From Aspidiotus rigidus (Eukaryota > Arthropoda > Insecta > Hemiptera > Diaspididae), in contig JAVHKY010000029.1 in assembly GCA_035079385.1 (NCBI GenBank), positions 6,696,001 through 6,760,000 on the forward strand: a DNA stretch of 64,000 nt, in the 5' to 3' direction. Below, in pieces: positions 48,301-56,830 of the stretch. A model generated the notes under the pieces. The model was not told where the DNA came from. It saw only the letters and a program-made list of their open reading frames with translations, and ran no database searches. Made by a program: the position numbers and the translations under genes. Numbering within the stretch: position 1 is the first letter of the stretch; every line of letters begins with the position of its first letter.

Positions 48301-48324
48301 CGAATCGCCGCTAGACGCGTGCAT
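33373..48324 (-). CDS. Vanin/biotinidase-type amidohydrolase, membrane-anchored, 6 exons
   Basis: Exons are 48324-48214, 42651-42502, 40818-40675, 40583-40417, 34563-34349 and 34271-33373. All have GT..AG introns and matching phases, giving 1686 nt and 561 residues. The nitrilase-fold domain starts at about residue 50 (YVAAVVEYSP). It contains the catalytic triad of the family: E96 (IVFPESGL), K194 (ARYRKYNLF) and C227 (FICFDILF), with the K-to-C spacing of 33 seen in human VNN1. The motif AWAYSMDVNLLAAG and the GSGIYAG loop follow, then the C-terminal vanin domain. Relatives hydrolyse pantetheine or biotin amides. Instead of a cleavable signal peptide, residues 21-42 form one hydrophobic segment after a charged N-terminus, suggesting a type II membrane anchor with the enzyme outside the cell or in the lumen. 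The first ATG is at 48324; the codon three before it is TTG. Introns 1 and 4 (5.6 and 5.9 kb) each hold a mitochondrial insertion. Confidence 0.93.
34564..36261. other. Intron 4 of the vanin-like gene, 3' part
   Basis: No coding or RNA feature was recognised between the splice acceptor at 34564 and the start of the mitochondrial insertion. Several T-rich and C-rich low-complexity patches are present. Confidence 0.4.
36262..36910 (+). pseudogene. nad6: NUMT: nad6-like segment, interrupted
   Basis: This extremely AT-rich stretch precedes a clear cytb, as nad6 does in insect mitochondrial genomes. A translation with the insect mitochondrial code gives IIIFTTMLIIKNSIILMVIL, resembling the N-terminal region of ND6. 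The segment is broken at about 36545-36830 by a nuclear repeat ending in the AACAGGTTCCCTGTT hairpin. The sequence resumes to the cytb start. Identification rests partly on gene order. Confidence 0.6.
36660..36830. repeat. Hairpin-ended dispersed repeat copy
   Basis: This copy has ATAGCTCGGAGG and TTTTTCCAAGTCCCCCTCC words and terminates in AACAGGTTCCCTGTT (36809-36823) followed by A-rich sequence. It interrupts the nad6-like NUMT segment. Related copies lie at 51339-51551, 58335-58577 and 60244-60360. Confidence 0.55.
37306..38185. mobile_element. Non-autonomous pogo-like element with TA target duplication
   Basis: Perfect terminal inverted repeats CCGTAAACTGGGGTGACTTT and the inverse bound 880 bases. 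TA at 37304-37305 and at 38186-38187 is the target duplication, since keeping one TA restores the cytb frame. GCAAAGTCACCCC words recur inside near the right end. A remnant reading MPRNDVRRPGNRRYAVDTEE starts at about 37717 on the plus strand. It resembles the N-terminal helix-turn-helix start of pogo/Tigger transposases. The rest of the transposase is missing. Confidence 0.8.
38197..38546. mobile_element. Short palindrome-ended MITE
   Basis: Ends GGGATGTTAACC and GGTTAACATCCC are exact inverted repeats, and similarity continues inward (GGTAGCC near the left, GCTACC near the right). AATT flanks both sides, and keeping one copy restores the cytb codons ACT AAT TTT ATT. The 350 bases encode nothing recognised. 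It lies only nine bases from the pogo-like element. Confidence 0.75.
38813..39798. mobile_element. Mutator-like element with 9-bp target duplication
   Basis: TTTTATAAA (38804-38812) and TTTAATAAA (39799-39807) flank the element, matching at 8 of 9 positions, the length typical of MULEs. Terminal inverted repeats include CCTACGGCTAAAAC near the left and GTTTTAGCCGTAGG near the right. The element inserted into the NUMT cytb sequence between the hydrophobic IFIILILSFFF stretch and the PDNFNQ part. Confidence 0.85.
38979..39524 (-). CDS. ZSWIM3/FAR1-type zinc-finger protein of a MULE, 181 aa
   Basis: The translation carries CQHGHRRAS, GCEAKITCY and LTHNHEIS, the Cys/His pattern of the FAR1/WRKY-GCM1-like DNA-binding domain. 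This domain begins many Mutator transposases and ZSWIM1/3-type proteins. A helix-turn-helix-like stretch follows (LNEKEKEVVTDLHDANCKVSQI). The DDE catalytic core and SWIM finger are absent. The open frame starts at an ATG and fills most of the element. It may be a truncated transposase that can still bind the termini, or a decaying remnant. Confidence 0.75.
   Translation of the reverse strand: MAGENAENDFGQVGKEFASYQQFVEEFRKFCVTAYQPLIIVNNNKLQVTVRCQHGHRRASESTGKRTKLRYNYLGCEAKITCYKPAKSTCVRITSLNLTHNHEISRAAYESSTVELNEKEKEVVTDLHDANCKVSQISRVLRAKFDKNLSSQNIRNLIRKLTPAPHNDDSSCLQKFLESLE
40117..40416. other. Intron 4 of the vanin-like gene, 5' part
   Basis: Nuclear-looking sequence between the end of the cytb NUMT and the donor of exon 4. 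Nothing was recognised. Confidence 0.35.
40819..42501. other. Intron 2 of the vanin-like gene
   Basis: This 1.7 kb intron separates the exon ending INNASHY from the exon starting GVDIIVFPE. Open frames at 41350-41574 and 41586-41855 (minus) do not match the family and are not needed to complete the protein. Confidence 0.5.
42893..43480 (+). pseudogene. LINE fragment: reverse transcriptase tail and RNase H
   Basis: Plus-strand translation in shifting frames gives LDYGSRIYSQSNKSTLQ, then QSTALRMALGAFCASPNLSL and EAAEPPLHFRTLILTANFL. This is the conserved C-terminal RT segment of insect LINEs of the I/Jockey group. About 170 bases on, YTDGSKT and CAYSCVLLKNSASVFNIEL match the start of an RNase H domain. 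Stops and frameshifts show it is dead. It lies in intron 1 of the vanin-like gene, antisense to it. Confidence 0.75.
43490..44240. repeat. Array of degenerate CAGAATTTCTG palindromes
   Basis: Units such as GGAACTCAGAAATTCTGAATT and GGAATCCAGAATTTCTGAG recur about every 35-45 bases in alternating orientation, joined by words like CCTATGCACGAGAGGG. The array is split by a hAT-type MITE at 43707-43970. Open frames across it reflect the repeat and are not genes. Confidence 0.65.
43707..43970. mobile_element. hAT-type MITE with 8-bp target duplication
   Basis: The 8-bp direct repeat ATAGGAAT (43699-43706 and 43971-43978) flanks a 264-base element. Its ends CAGGGCCGGATTTAGG and CCTAAATCCGACCCTG are imperfect inverted repeats. 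Both the 8-bp duplication and the CAGGG terminus are typical of hAT elements. It encodes nothing and sits in a unit of the palindrome array. Confidence 0.85.
44740..45498 (+). pseudogene. nad1: NUMT: NADH dehydrogenase subunit 1
   Basis: Plus-strand reading with the insect mitochondrial code gives QFRFGPNSFTYWFITTF and, after a one-base shift, VIKLLSKEHLYF. Later it gives PPFDFYKRESELISGL, the signature PFDF-x-ESELVSGF motif of ND1. Near the end comes FRYDLII. Frameshifts and stops show it is a nuclear relic. It lies in intron 1 of the vanin-like gene and runs tail to tail with the cytb fragment at 45810-46078, the native insect mitochondrial arrangement. Confidence 0.88.
45499..45758. mobile_element. 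MITE at the nad1/cytb junction of the second NUMT
   Basis: About 46 bases at each end are inverted copies, GTGATGCGATCTGCAAAACC at the left and its inverse with few changes at the right. Outside is ATAT on both sides. The GC-rich interior contrasts sharply with the AT-rich mitochondrial flanks. It carries no coding capacity, and its superfamily is not clear. Confidence 0.75.
45810..46078 (-). pseudogene. cytb: NUMT: cytochrome b 3' end
   Basis: Minus-strand translation gives FILIGKIFIYIFIILIILIS, then FIGSKPSKEPYNIIIVDQLL and IIYFLIFIPTYF, the C-terminal transmembrane part of cytochrome b. Its first 145 bases overlap, with clear similarity, the end of the other cytb NUMT (39968-40116). The frame is still open to a TAA at 45810. 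Confidence 0.88.
46090..48213. other. Intron 1 of the vanin-like gene, 5' part
   Basis: No gene or element was recognised. A GGA-rich patch lies near 46950-46981. Confidence 0.4.
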
Positions 48325-49078
48325 TTTTTTCAACTTAACGACACTTAATTATTCAAAATCAATTCACACACACAAAAATTTCTCCAACAGCACGCATTAA
48401 AATCTACGATAATATACTCTTTGAATTTCATCCGACTCTAGAGCACCGTGTTCGGCGGACTCACCTTCGTCTTGAAGACTGAAAAAGTTACAGAATTGAG
48501 ATTTCATTTGCCTAAATGAGTAAAATTAAACGAAACGATGATTAAAAACTATGTAAATACATTGTCTGATAAGGAGCCATCTTCACGCTCGAAGGACGGG
48601 AACTGTTTGTTTTTACACATAGTGCGCATTGCCGAAGATTAAGAACAACGTTTTTGAAATTGAGGCACATTTATTTCAAATTTATCGCAGAAAGAAGAAA
48701 ACATGATTACATACACTCTAACACATATACCTACACACAAATACCATCTCCCCCACTTGAGACGTAGGATAGGAAAGGACGGGCGAACTAGAGAGAGTGA
48801 CAACGAGCACCAAAAGAATACGTATCGAGAGGAATAGAGATAAAGGCGAGAAGAGATGTAGCTGAAAGGCCATAGCCTGCTGAACCTTATCGACTATAAA
48901 ATGTCAAATCAACCTAAAATCGACATCGATCTCGTCAGTGAGGGCTTGTTGTACAATCAGCGTTTACGTGAACTTGTTGAAGCGCGAATCAACCAGTTGA
49001 TTGCCCGGATTTGGCGGATCAACGGCGGTTGAACGCCCGCTCAAAGTCGACTGAAATTGAGCTAAAAAACTGGAAGTA
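48325..49078. other. Upstream region of the vanin-like gene
   Basis: It presumably contains the promoter and 5' UTR of the vanin-like gene. A TTTTTCAGTC initiator-like word and a nearby GAAG|GTGAGT donor-like site (48464-48463) on the minus strand could mark an untranslated exon, but no acceptor was confirmed. Nothing else recognised. Confidence 0.3.
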
Positions 49079-50035
49079 CACAGTTTGTCCAAAAAGTTCG
49101 TGGCCTAGTTTTGCACTGACGCTCTGGTTACACTGACATGGTCGAGTAAATACACACTGGCAGTTTCGACGTCTGACAGTGCTGTGTAAAATTTTCATAC
49201 TCCTACAGTCCTACCTAACGTAGTTGCCTGGCAAAACAAGTTTTATAGAAGTAATCTTTTGGTCACGTGCCGATTTTTGCATGTTAAAGGATAATTTTCT
49301 TGAACAACGTGCGGCGATTTCGTTCTTTACCATGAAAAAAAAAATCAAACAGCGATAGGAGATGAGGTGGTATCGTTGTACGGTGATAGTGCACTCGTTC
49401 CTACAGCTGTGAGAAAATGGGTGGCTCGTTTTCGCGGGGGTAGAACGAGTTTGACTGACGACCATCGGGAGGGGAGACCGCGCACAGCGCGCAGTGCTAA
49501 CAATCTGAAAAACGTTAAAGTTCTCGTTATGAAAGACCGCCGATGCATCACGAGAGTTGTCGCTGCACGTCTACCAATTAGTAGAAGCACTGTACACACG
49601 ATTTTGCGTGAAGACTTGAAGGTGCGGAAGGTTTGTTTGAAGCTTGTTCCAAAAGTCTTGAGGGAGGAACAGAAAGCCGCACGGGTTGACATGCTTTTCT
49701 GGAGAAAAATAAATTTTGCCGCGATGAACATGCCCCGTACTCCCCCAATCTCGCTCCCTGTGACTTTTGTATCTTCTCCAAAATAAAATCGGCCCTCAAG
49801 GATCGGCATTTGGGTGGCATTGAAGGCCTATCACAGGCCTATTTAAAAATCGGCATGTGACAAAAAGTTACTTCCGTTAAACTTGTTTTAACAGGCAAAT
49901 ACGTTAGGTACAAGCATGAAAATTTTACACAGCACTGTCAGACGTCCAAACTGCCAGTGTGCATTTACTCGACCATGTCAGTGTTACCAGAGCGTCAGCG
50001 CAAAACTAGGCCACGAACTTTTTGGACAAACTGTG
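49079..50035 (+). mobile_element. Mariner-family element with about 120-bp inverted repeats, internally deleted
   Basis: Ends CACAGTTTGTCCAAAAAGTT and its inverse are flanked by TA (49077-49078 and 50036-50037). The inverted repeats stay alike for about 120 bases, unusually long for mariner. Inside is a mariner transposase pseudogene lacking its catalytic core. The element is directly followed by the inverted satellite array. Confidence 0.9.
49281..49860 (+). pseudogene. Mariner transposase pseudogene
   Basis: It starts ATG and reads MLKDNFLEQRAAISFF. A frameshift in an A-tract follows at about 49335. The next frame gives VVSLYGDSALVPTAVRKWV, then DDHREGRPRTA and RSTVHTILREDLKVRKVCLK, the paired helix-turn-helix DNA-binding region of mariner transposases. 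After DMLFW the sequence jumps to the C-terminal YSPNLAPCDF and KSALKDRHLGGIEG in another frame, ending TGA. The stretch that should hold the first two catalytic Asp residues is deleted. The product cannot be an active transposase. Confidence 0.88.
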
Positions 50036-50085
50036 TAAACTAACAATTGACCGCTTATTTTGTTCCTGACGACCTATTCTGAAAG

Positions 50086-50915
50086 TAATGCTGAAACATG
50101 TAGTTGGTAAACCACATATTCCGTAAGCAATGCTGAACCATTTATTCCATATGCAATGCTGAACCACATATTCTGTAAGCAATGCTGAACCACATTCTAT
50201 AAGCAATGTTGAGAACCTCATATTCTGTAAGCAATGCTGAACTACAAATTCTGTAAGCAATGCTGAACTACATATTCCATAAGTAATGCTGAACCACATA
50301 TTCTATAAGCAATACTGAACCACATATTCTGCAAGCAATTCAGAACTGTATATTTGATGAACTACATATGTGCTTCAGCATTGCTTATGGAATAAATGGT
50401 TCAGAATTGGTTACAGAATATGTGGTTCAGTATTCCTTTTGGAATGTGGTTTAGCATTGCCCATGGAATAATTATGTGGTTTACCAAATATACAGTTCAG
50501 CATTGTTTATAGAATGTGTGGTTTAGCATTGCTTATGGAATACGTGGTTCAGTATTGTTTAGTTTTGCTTATGGAATATACAGTTCAGCATTACTTATGG
50601 AATAAATGGTTCAGCATTGGTTACAGAATATGTGGTTTGGTATTGCTTATGAAATATGTGACTCAGCATTGCTTACAGAATATGTGGTTCAGCATTGCCT
50701 ATAGAATATGTGGTTCAGCATTGCCTATAGAATATGTGGTTCAGCATTGCCTATAGAATATGTAGTTCAGCATCGCTTAGTTTTGCTTATGGAATATGTG
50801 GTTCAACATTGCTTACAGAATATGTGGTTCAGCATTGCTTATAGAATGTGTGGTTTAGCATTGCTTATGGAATATGTGGTTTAGCATTGCTTATGGAATA
50901 TGTGGTTCAGTATTA
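50086..50915. repeat. 26-bp satellite in two head-on arrays
   Basis: The unit TTGCTTATGGAATATGTGGT plus TCAGCA (26 bases) is repeated with drift. About nine copies in inverse orientation (TGCTGAACCACATATTC...) fill 50086-50345. About nineteen copies in the forward orientation fill 50370-50915. The switch point is at about 50345-50370. Unit length varies slightly and three forward units carry a 10-base insertion or similar. The array begins about 50 bases after the mariner end. Open frames such as 50514-50756 are translations of the repeat. Confidence 0.9.
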
Positions 50916-51338
50916 AAACTTTCCTTCTCCAACAAAATTTTATCAATCTTCCAAAAAATGGTGATTGTTCAAGGGTCAATTTCTGGTGCGAGGTAAGACA
51001 GAGTGGTCGAGCCGGGTGTTTGTAAGAACTGAGCAGAAGAGGAAGTCTCAAACGGACGACATCGCTTGATCTTTTTGAACCGGTATTTCATTTACATTGT
51101 TTGCAAGTTCAAGAATCTTTTAGGAACATCAAACAAAATACAGCTCAACATTCCACAATAAAAATTATGCTACTCAAAGAAGAACACTTTCCAAACCAAC
51201 CCAACAACTTCACCCTATCAGGACTAATATCGTGCATCATGAAAACAGCGCGTGTTATATCAAAACCTTGACTCGTAGAATGGGTTCCCTGCGGATCCTC
51301 GTTCAACTTTGTTGAGGAGGCCGTCGTTTTTCTAATAA
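50916..51338. other. No recognised feature
   Basis: Short open frames only. A hairpin-ended repeat follows at 51339. Confidence 0.4.
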
Positions 51339-51551
51339 AACAGGTTCCTTGTTAAAAACTGATCTATGATGTCATCAGATTGTGATATACCAAGGCTGAC
51401 CTATGATATCATCAAACTCTGACGTCACAGACCCCGCCCCCAAGCTATACATGATATGTGGGGGATTTAGAGAGGGACTTGGAACATTTTCGAGCTCCGA
51501 GCGGCAAACGTTCTTTCCGACCCCCCCCCCCAACAAAACAGGTTCCCTGTT
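51339..51551. repeat. Hairpin-bounded dispersed repeat unit
   Basis: AACAGGTTCCTTGTT (51339-51353) and AACAGGTTCCCTGTT (51537-51551), in the same orientation, bound a unit of about 200 bases. It contains GGGACTTGGAACATTTTCGA, GAGCTCCGAGCGG and a run of about eleven C just before the second hairpin. The order of these parts is the same in the copy at 60244-60360. Confidence 0.6.
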
Positions 51552-52289
51552 TAAAAAAAAGACCGGTTTTGGAAAATCTCTTCCCCACTGATGACGTCAT
51601 TCTAGCTTTGATAACATACTGGCGTCTCTTGACATGTTTCAAGTCTTTCCTGAAAATTCCCCAAAGTTTACAAGTTCACACTACCCCGCGAGGGAATCCT
51701 GAACCTGGTCCTGAGAATCTGCGAGTTCCGTGGTGAGTCGTGCCCTAAATCCATTGTATACCTTCTCTTTCTTTATAATAAACTATGACGTCATCAGCCG
51801 TGACCCTGAGGCCTAGTAGTATAAGGGAGTCTCGGGCAGTATTACTTTTAGGCCTTCAGTATGATGGAAACTTCGACTCAAAATCAACCGCTCATTTTAG
51901 TCCACTGACCCACGGTCAAAGTCCTAATTGAGTCACTGACTTAATATCGACATCAATTTTGGTCGAGCTCAGAACACTTGTATTTGAAGTCAACATTATG
52001 CAAATTCTGGCAGTTTTTCAGATATAAGGTTAAAAATAAATCGACTCAAATTTTCATTTCGTCTGAAAATCAAAGTCAAAATCGGGTCGATTCGACCACT
52101 GCTGCGCTGGACAACATAGGTAAGAATCTGAATGGTCCTCGTTATGACGGTATGTGGTCTAAAGCTGTCCAGTACCAGTTATCTGCCAGCTGTCATGTAT
52201 TTGTGTGTGGTCTTCCAGACGGAGAGACAAGTTTTTATATTTATAGTTGACAAAATTTAGTACGCAGCCTACAAATTATTAAGAAATTA
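51552..52289. other. No recognised gene
   Basis: Repeat-like sequence with several TGACGTCA palindromes (e.g. near 51592 and 51783) and a weak cluster of TCGAC words. The open frame at 51978-52250 has no recognisable domain. Confidence 0.35.
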
Positions 52290-52665
52290 AAGCACATACT
52301 TGAGGTCACGACTATGGAAAATATTTATCACAACTATGGAGTTTTTATGTTGAGGACAAATAATTTTGAACTCTGCAGTGGAATTTCTAGTTGTGTGTGT
52401 TGTGGATAGAAAACTTTGAGCAAGACTTTGGAATTCCAAGTTTTGGATGGAAAATTTCAACCATGACAATAGGAAATTTTGATCACAAATATGAAATTCC
52501 CAAGTTGTGGATCGGAAATTTCGACTTCAATCATGGAGTTCCTATGTTGTGGTTGGAAAATTTTGACTCGTACCCTATTTTATGGACGAAGAAATTTGGA
52601 AAATTTTGACCATGATTATGGAATTCCTATATTGTGGACAGAAAGTTGTGCCCCCAAACGGACAA
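52290..52665. repeat. Degenerate tandem repeat, about 42-base unit
   Basis: Words of the type GGAATTCCTATGTTGTGGAT and GGAAAATTTTGACCATGA alternate along the stretch with insertions. The translation shows the periodicity (GIPSFGWKIS, GVPMLWLENFD, GIPILWTES) but is not taken as a gene. Confidence 0.55.
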
Positions 52666-52699
52666 TAGTAACAAGGAAGGACTACATACTAGACTTCGT

Positions 52700-53930
52700 C
52701 AACTAAATAAAATGATGTCTCAGTATGGTAGGCCCCGACGGCACACTGAAGCACAAAAAAAAATAGGTAGACCACATGTGAGACCGGTACTATTATGAGC
52801 ACGCTTTCTGTCTGCGAGTAGCGAAGGCAGCAAGCAGACACATGGTGACTGTACATCGACCCCAGGTCGACGTCACTTCAACCAATTTAAAGTCGACTAG
52901 CACAAATGTCCAGAGCCAGGGGGGAATTTACCAGTGGGGAGGAAGAATTTGGAGCCAACCCTCCTCCCTCATGAATTGAAAATATGCTTTTGAAATATCA
53001 TAAAATCTTGTTTAAAACCCATCTACAAAATTTTTTACCCGACCTCCAGGGAAGTTTTCTTGTTCAACCCTCCTCGAACATTTTCTAGATACGTCTTTTT
53101 TCAAAGTACCCCCCCCCCCCCCCACAATGTCCCTGGTATCCCCGTCAAAAATGAAACTCTACGATCTTTTTCAATTACCCTTACATTTAATATATTTTGC
53201 TCTATTTTTCCTAAGTAGAGTGGATTTCTCTTTTCCTTTGTGGAGACTCGGCTAAATTTTGAGCTTCAAAACTCTGCGGGGAGGCGGATGAAACAATTTC
53301 TGTTTCTATGAAATTCCACCTAATCGAATATCTTGATATCATCCTAATCTTGGTACTTACAAAATATTGGATTTTTCCAAGTTCAATTTTTACGAGTTCT
53401 TATGTAGGTCAAAGTCGGTGTTTACTAAATGAGGACGCGCCTCCTCAAATATAGAAGATATTCGTTCACGGTAGAAATTTTATAATATTCCGGAAGTTTC
53501 ACGGTTCATAGTAAATTGAGATTAGGCTTTCCTACAACCTCTTCCTTCCATTGAAGAAATATTTGTCTTTATATTCGGCTCTAGTAACTCGATTCTAGTC
53601 CCTCCATATGTAGTACGCCTATAAAGTTTTACGGTTCTTGATATTCTGTTTTCCCAAGTTCAGTAGCCTCTCTGCAAAAGCAGACATTTAAATTTTTTTG
53701 GTCTATAATGTTCTCATATCTTTTAAATTTATGACAGAAACAACGCTAGTTACGTTCGACGATCATGATTGTTTTCACAAATGAGAACTCTTTTTACTGC
53801 GAACGTCTACCTACGTGAACTCTATAAATATTTTTAATGTCGGTCGAAGTTCGATTATCAGGAAACGAAAACAATTAATGATTTTACACCCGTCATCAAC
53901 ACTCAACTCTCACACACATATTTAATAAGG
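52700..53930. other. No recognised gene
   Basis: Noncoding, with a run of about 17 C at 53107-53123 and scattered repeat words. Confidence 0.4.
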
Positions 53931-53931
53931 A

Positions 53932-54225
53932 TTATCTTCTGATCGCGTTTCTTTCGTCTTCGTATCCTTGAAATTGCGACTTATTCAACCTTTTCATTCG
54001 CCTCCTATTTTGCATTGATATTGATAAGTATGCATTTGCAGGGTTCTTTGAATCGAACTTCAAATTTGTTTCATCACTCTTATCGCAAAATGATATCAAA
54101 GTATAAAGTTTTTCTTCGCTCGAAGACAATGTATCAATCTTGTTATAATCTTGTCGGAACTTTGTTATAGGTACTTCAAAGAAAAGGGGGACTTCTAGAC
54201 CTGATCGACCAGGTGCGAGAGATTA
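53932..54225 (-). CDS. Possible terminal exon of an unrecognised gene
   Basis: The minus strand is open from an in-frame stop near 54225 to a TAA at 53932. Its translation looks protein-like (FRQDYNKIDTLSSSEEKLYT, then LSISMQNRRRMKRLNKSQFQ and a basic end). No ATG opens it, so it would need an upstream exon. No domain was recognised and no convincing acceptor was fixed. Confidence 0.25.
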
Positions 54226-54229
54226 ACAC

Positions 54230-55640
54230 TGGTTCACTAGCTCAAGTACTCGTGTCAAAGTTCAAATTCACATAGCTCGCCTCCGTCGTCTTTTACGTTT
54301 CCATAATGACCTCTAATATTCGTATCCTTGATAGAACTGACACCTGTAGCCTAAACGAACTAATTATCTCCTATCTGTATTATACGCGTGAGAGCTGCCT
54401 CGTGTTGTCGCGCTTTTCTTCGGTGTGCCTATCAAAGTCTAAACTTCAATGACGTCATTGACTGTTGTTTGTACGTTTTATTGCGTAAATGGATGTGCGA
54501 ACAGACACAAATAAGGATCGAGTGGATTTTGAAGGAAGTTCCTCGCATTTGGTTTCTCGTATCGGAATTTCTTAGCAGAGACTACAAATTGAGGTCACCC
54601 CCGAAGATCCTCAGTTATTTGGCAAACAAAAAAAGATTAAACACTTTACATTTTTCATTCCCACCCTCTCGGAGCACCCCTGCAGTAGCGCCAAACACTC
54701 AGCAAAATCATGAATGCCAAACACGCCCCTCGTCGTTTTTCACATAATGACGACACTCGGCCAAGAATATGAAGAGCGGCATAAGGAGGGGGAATACGAG
54801 CAGCACTTTATAAATAAATAAAATCAGTGATAGAAGTGAAGTAAGAATTTAGAGTTTTTCGATGAATGTCAGAGTGTCTTAAATCAACCACAAAAGGACG
54901 ACAGCCTACAGATAGATACGAAGAATGACACAAAAACACAGGCTGACATGTGAACCTTTCTAGGCTTTTTTCCAAAGTCCATTTTACCAGTATAAAATAT
55001 TGAATTGGACTGTTACACACTGGGGCTCCTTAGATGACTGTTAATTTATTCTTGCGCCAACATCTGGAATCAGAATTATAGTGTCCTTCCATTTCTCGAC
55101 TGAGAACTCCGCATCATCACATGATGATGATAATGGGACAAGGTTTAGTCACAACACTGCATTATGAGGTAAACTCCACAAGAAAGAAATTTTCCGAAAT
55201 GCCATGAACTGATCCACGACACAAAAGTCAGTTTGTTGACCCAGCATTCATCGAGCACTCAAAAAATATTTCCGAGACGCATCAGCTATTTTTCTTTCAT
55301 AAACTCTCGTCCGAATGACCTTCAAGGTCATGTCGACGATTAGAATGTGAAAACTATAAAAAGCAAACCGTGCGATACAGCAAATAGACATAAAGACAGA
55401 TAACTAGGTAGAAAATTTGCGCGCGTAAAACCAGTTCAAAAATGTGTTTTCATATACCTCGCGAGAATTTTTTTCAATAACTTGTCGAGTCCAACACATT
55501 GCGGTAATTGTTTGTTTGTTGTTTTCGTTTCTCGCAAGAATGGTACTTATAGGCTGTATTATTTAAAGTCGGACCAACTCAACCTATACAAATATCTGTA
55601 CAGTCGCCACCCTACGAGAAAACGTATACGAGTATATATG
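54230..55640. other. No recognised gene
   Basis: Short open frames without domains. Confidence 0.35.
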
Positions 55641-55644
55641 TTAA

Positions 55645-55800
55645 ATGATGAAAAGTATGCAAGAAGAACTCGTCTATAAGTTAGAAGATGGCACAGTACC
55701 TATGAAGAATATCGATATGATGTTTATGGTGCCAGAAAGCGAATCGTTTGAGAAAATTCCAAATCTTATGATGACGTCAATTAACAAAAAAAAAAAAAAA
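55645..55800 (+). CDS. Possible coding exon, unrecognised
   Basis: An open stretch beginning MMKSMQEELVYKLEDGTVPM and continuing KNIDMMFMVPESESFEKIP runs into a poly-A tract at 55786-55803. Codon use looks protein-like, but there is no domain and no clear splice context. It could be a retroposed piece ending in poly-A, though no target duplication was seen. Confidence 0.2.
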
Positions 55801-55958
55801 AAATCGTCGCCACGTGATTTGAATAAAACGATTGCAATAAACGTATACCCATACGTAAGTCGTGCCGGTGCATTTTGAATTTCATTAACTGTTCGATCGA
55901 GTTGTGTATATGTAAATCGAATCGCGTCATTTCCATTCCAGTAAATCATGAACGTATC

Positions 55959-56204
55959 TCAAAACCATGATGGTAGATATTTCCCACGTTCGCGATGATT
56001 TGATTTAAATATGAAAGCTGCCGATTTTTTTGACAATATATTATTCATATTTTTTTCGAGGTCATGTAATTTCTTCAGTTCGCCTGTACAATCACGTAAT
56101 CGTTCGTACATAAGCCCGGGAATAGGAGCAATGTCCTTTTGATGCTTCCAAAACTTAATGCTATCCTCACACTTCAATATTTTGGACAGGGTGTTCCGAG
56201 ACAC
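55959..56204 (-). CDS. Possible small coding exon, unrecognised
   Basis: The minus-strand frame is open for 81 codons and its translation is protein-like and charged (NTLSKILKCEDSIKFWKHQK, LRDCTGELKKLHDLEKNMNN). No family was recognised. It ends at a normal stop; its 5' end may be a splice acceptor rather than a start. Confidence 0.25.
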   Translation of the reverse strand: MSRNTLSKILKCEDSIKFWKHQKDIAPIPGLMYERLRDCTGELKKLHDLEKNMNNILSKKSAAFIFKSNHRERGKYLPSWF

Positions 56205-56584
56205 TCAGCCTTCTCCTTTGAAAAACCTGGCATAGCCGAATGAATAAAAGTTGGGTTTAATGTCTACTATTCTGCTCGTTCGGTCCTGGTCTTAGGTTAG
56301 GAAGAGTTTGATGTACAAGCAGAAATGGCCGTGAACGTTCGTTTGACGGAACCCTTACAAGTACCCAAGCCAGGCCGTAATTTTTTAAAGTTCGACGATT
56401 CGCACGTACTCGCCCAACTACTCATTCTCAACTGTTACCCTATCAATATTTTCTTTTATCCTCGACGCTTATCCTATATGTTCTCTGATTGATACCTCCC
56501 CATATGAAACTTTCTCAACTCACTGGATCTATAAAAATCAAACACTTCCACATCCACACACACATACTCTCACTTAACTCGTGA

Positions 56585-56830
56585 CCCTACTGTATTGAAA
56601 CACAGACTAATTATTAACAGCAAACTTATTCGTAATCGTCAACACCCGACTTGTCCCTGTGACACCTCACTTACCAACATCTCTAGAAGATCACATTTCT
56701 CCCTGGTATTAAGCGGTAACCACCTACTTAACACTGTTCTACCCATCCGACTCTCCTTTCTTCCATCCACTAATCAGTATGCAACGCAAAAATTCAACAA
56801 ATTTATCATCAGTTTTTCTTTAATAATAGA
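56585..56830 (+). pseudogene. Probable LINE 3' fragment
   Basis: The translation HRLIINSKLIRNRQHPTCPC with CDTSLTN matches the weak pattern RLTHSYLL..PPPxCxxC near the C-terminus of RNase H-bearing insect LINEs. Stops follow. This is a low-confidence call based on pattern only. Confidence 0.35.

Noticed and set aside
48331..48333. TTG at this position as start of the vanin-like protein
   Set aside because: Animal genes rarely use TTG; the ATG at 48324 is in frame nine bases on.
50006..50756. Open frames across the 26-base satellite
   Set aside because: They are translations of the tandem repeat and have no composition or context of a gene. Also considered as CRISPR: rejected because units are contiguous without spacers and the genome is eukaryotic.
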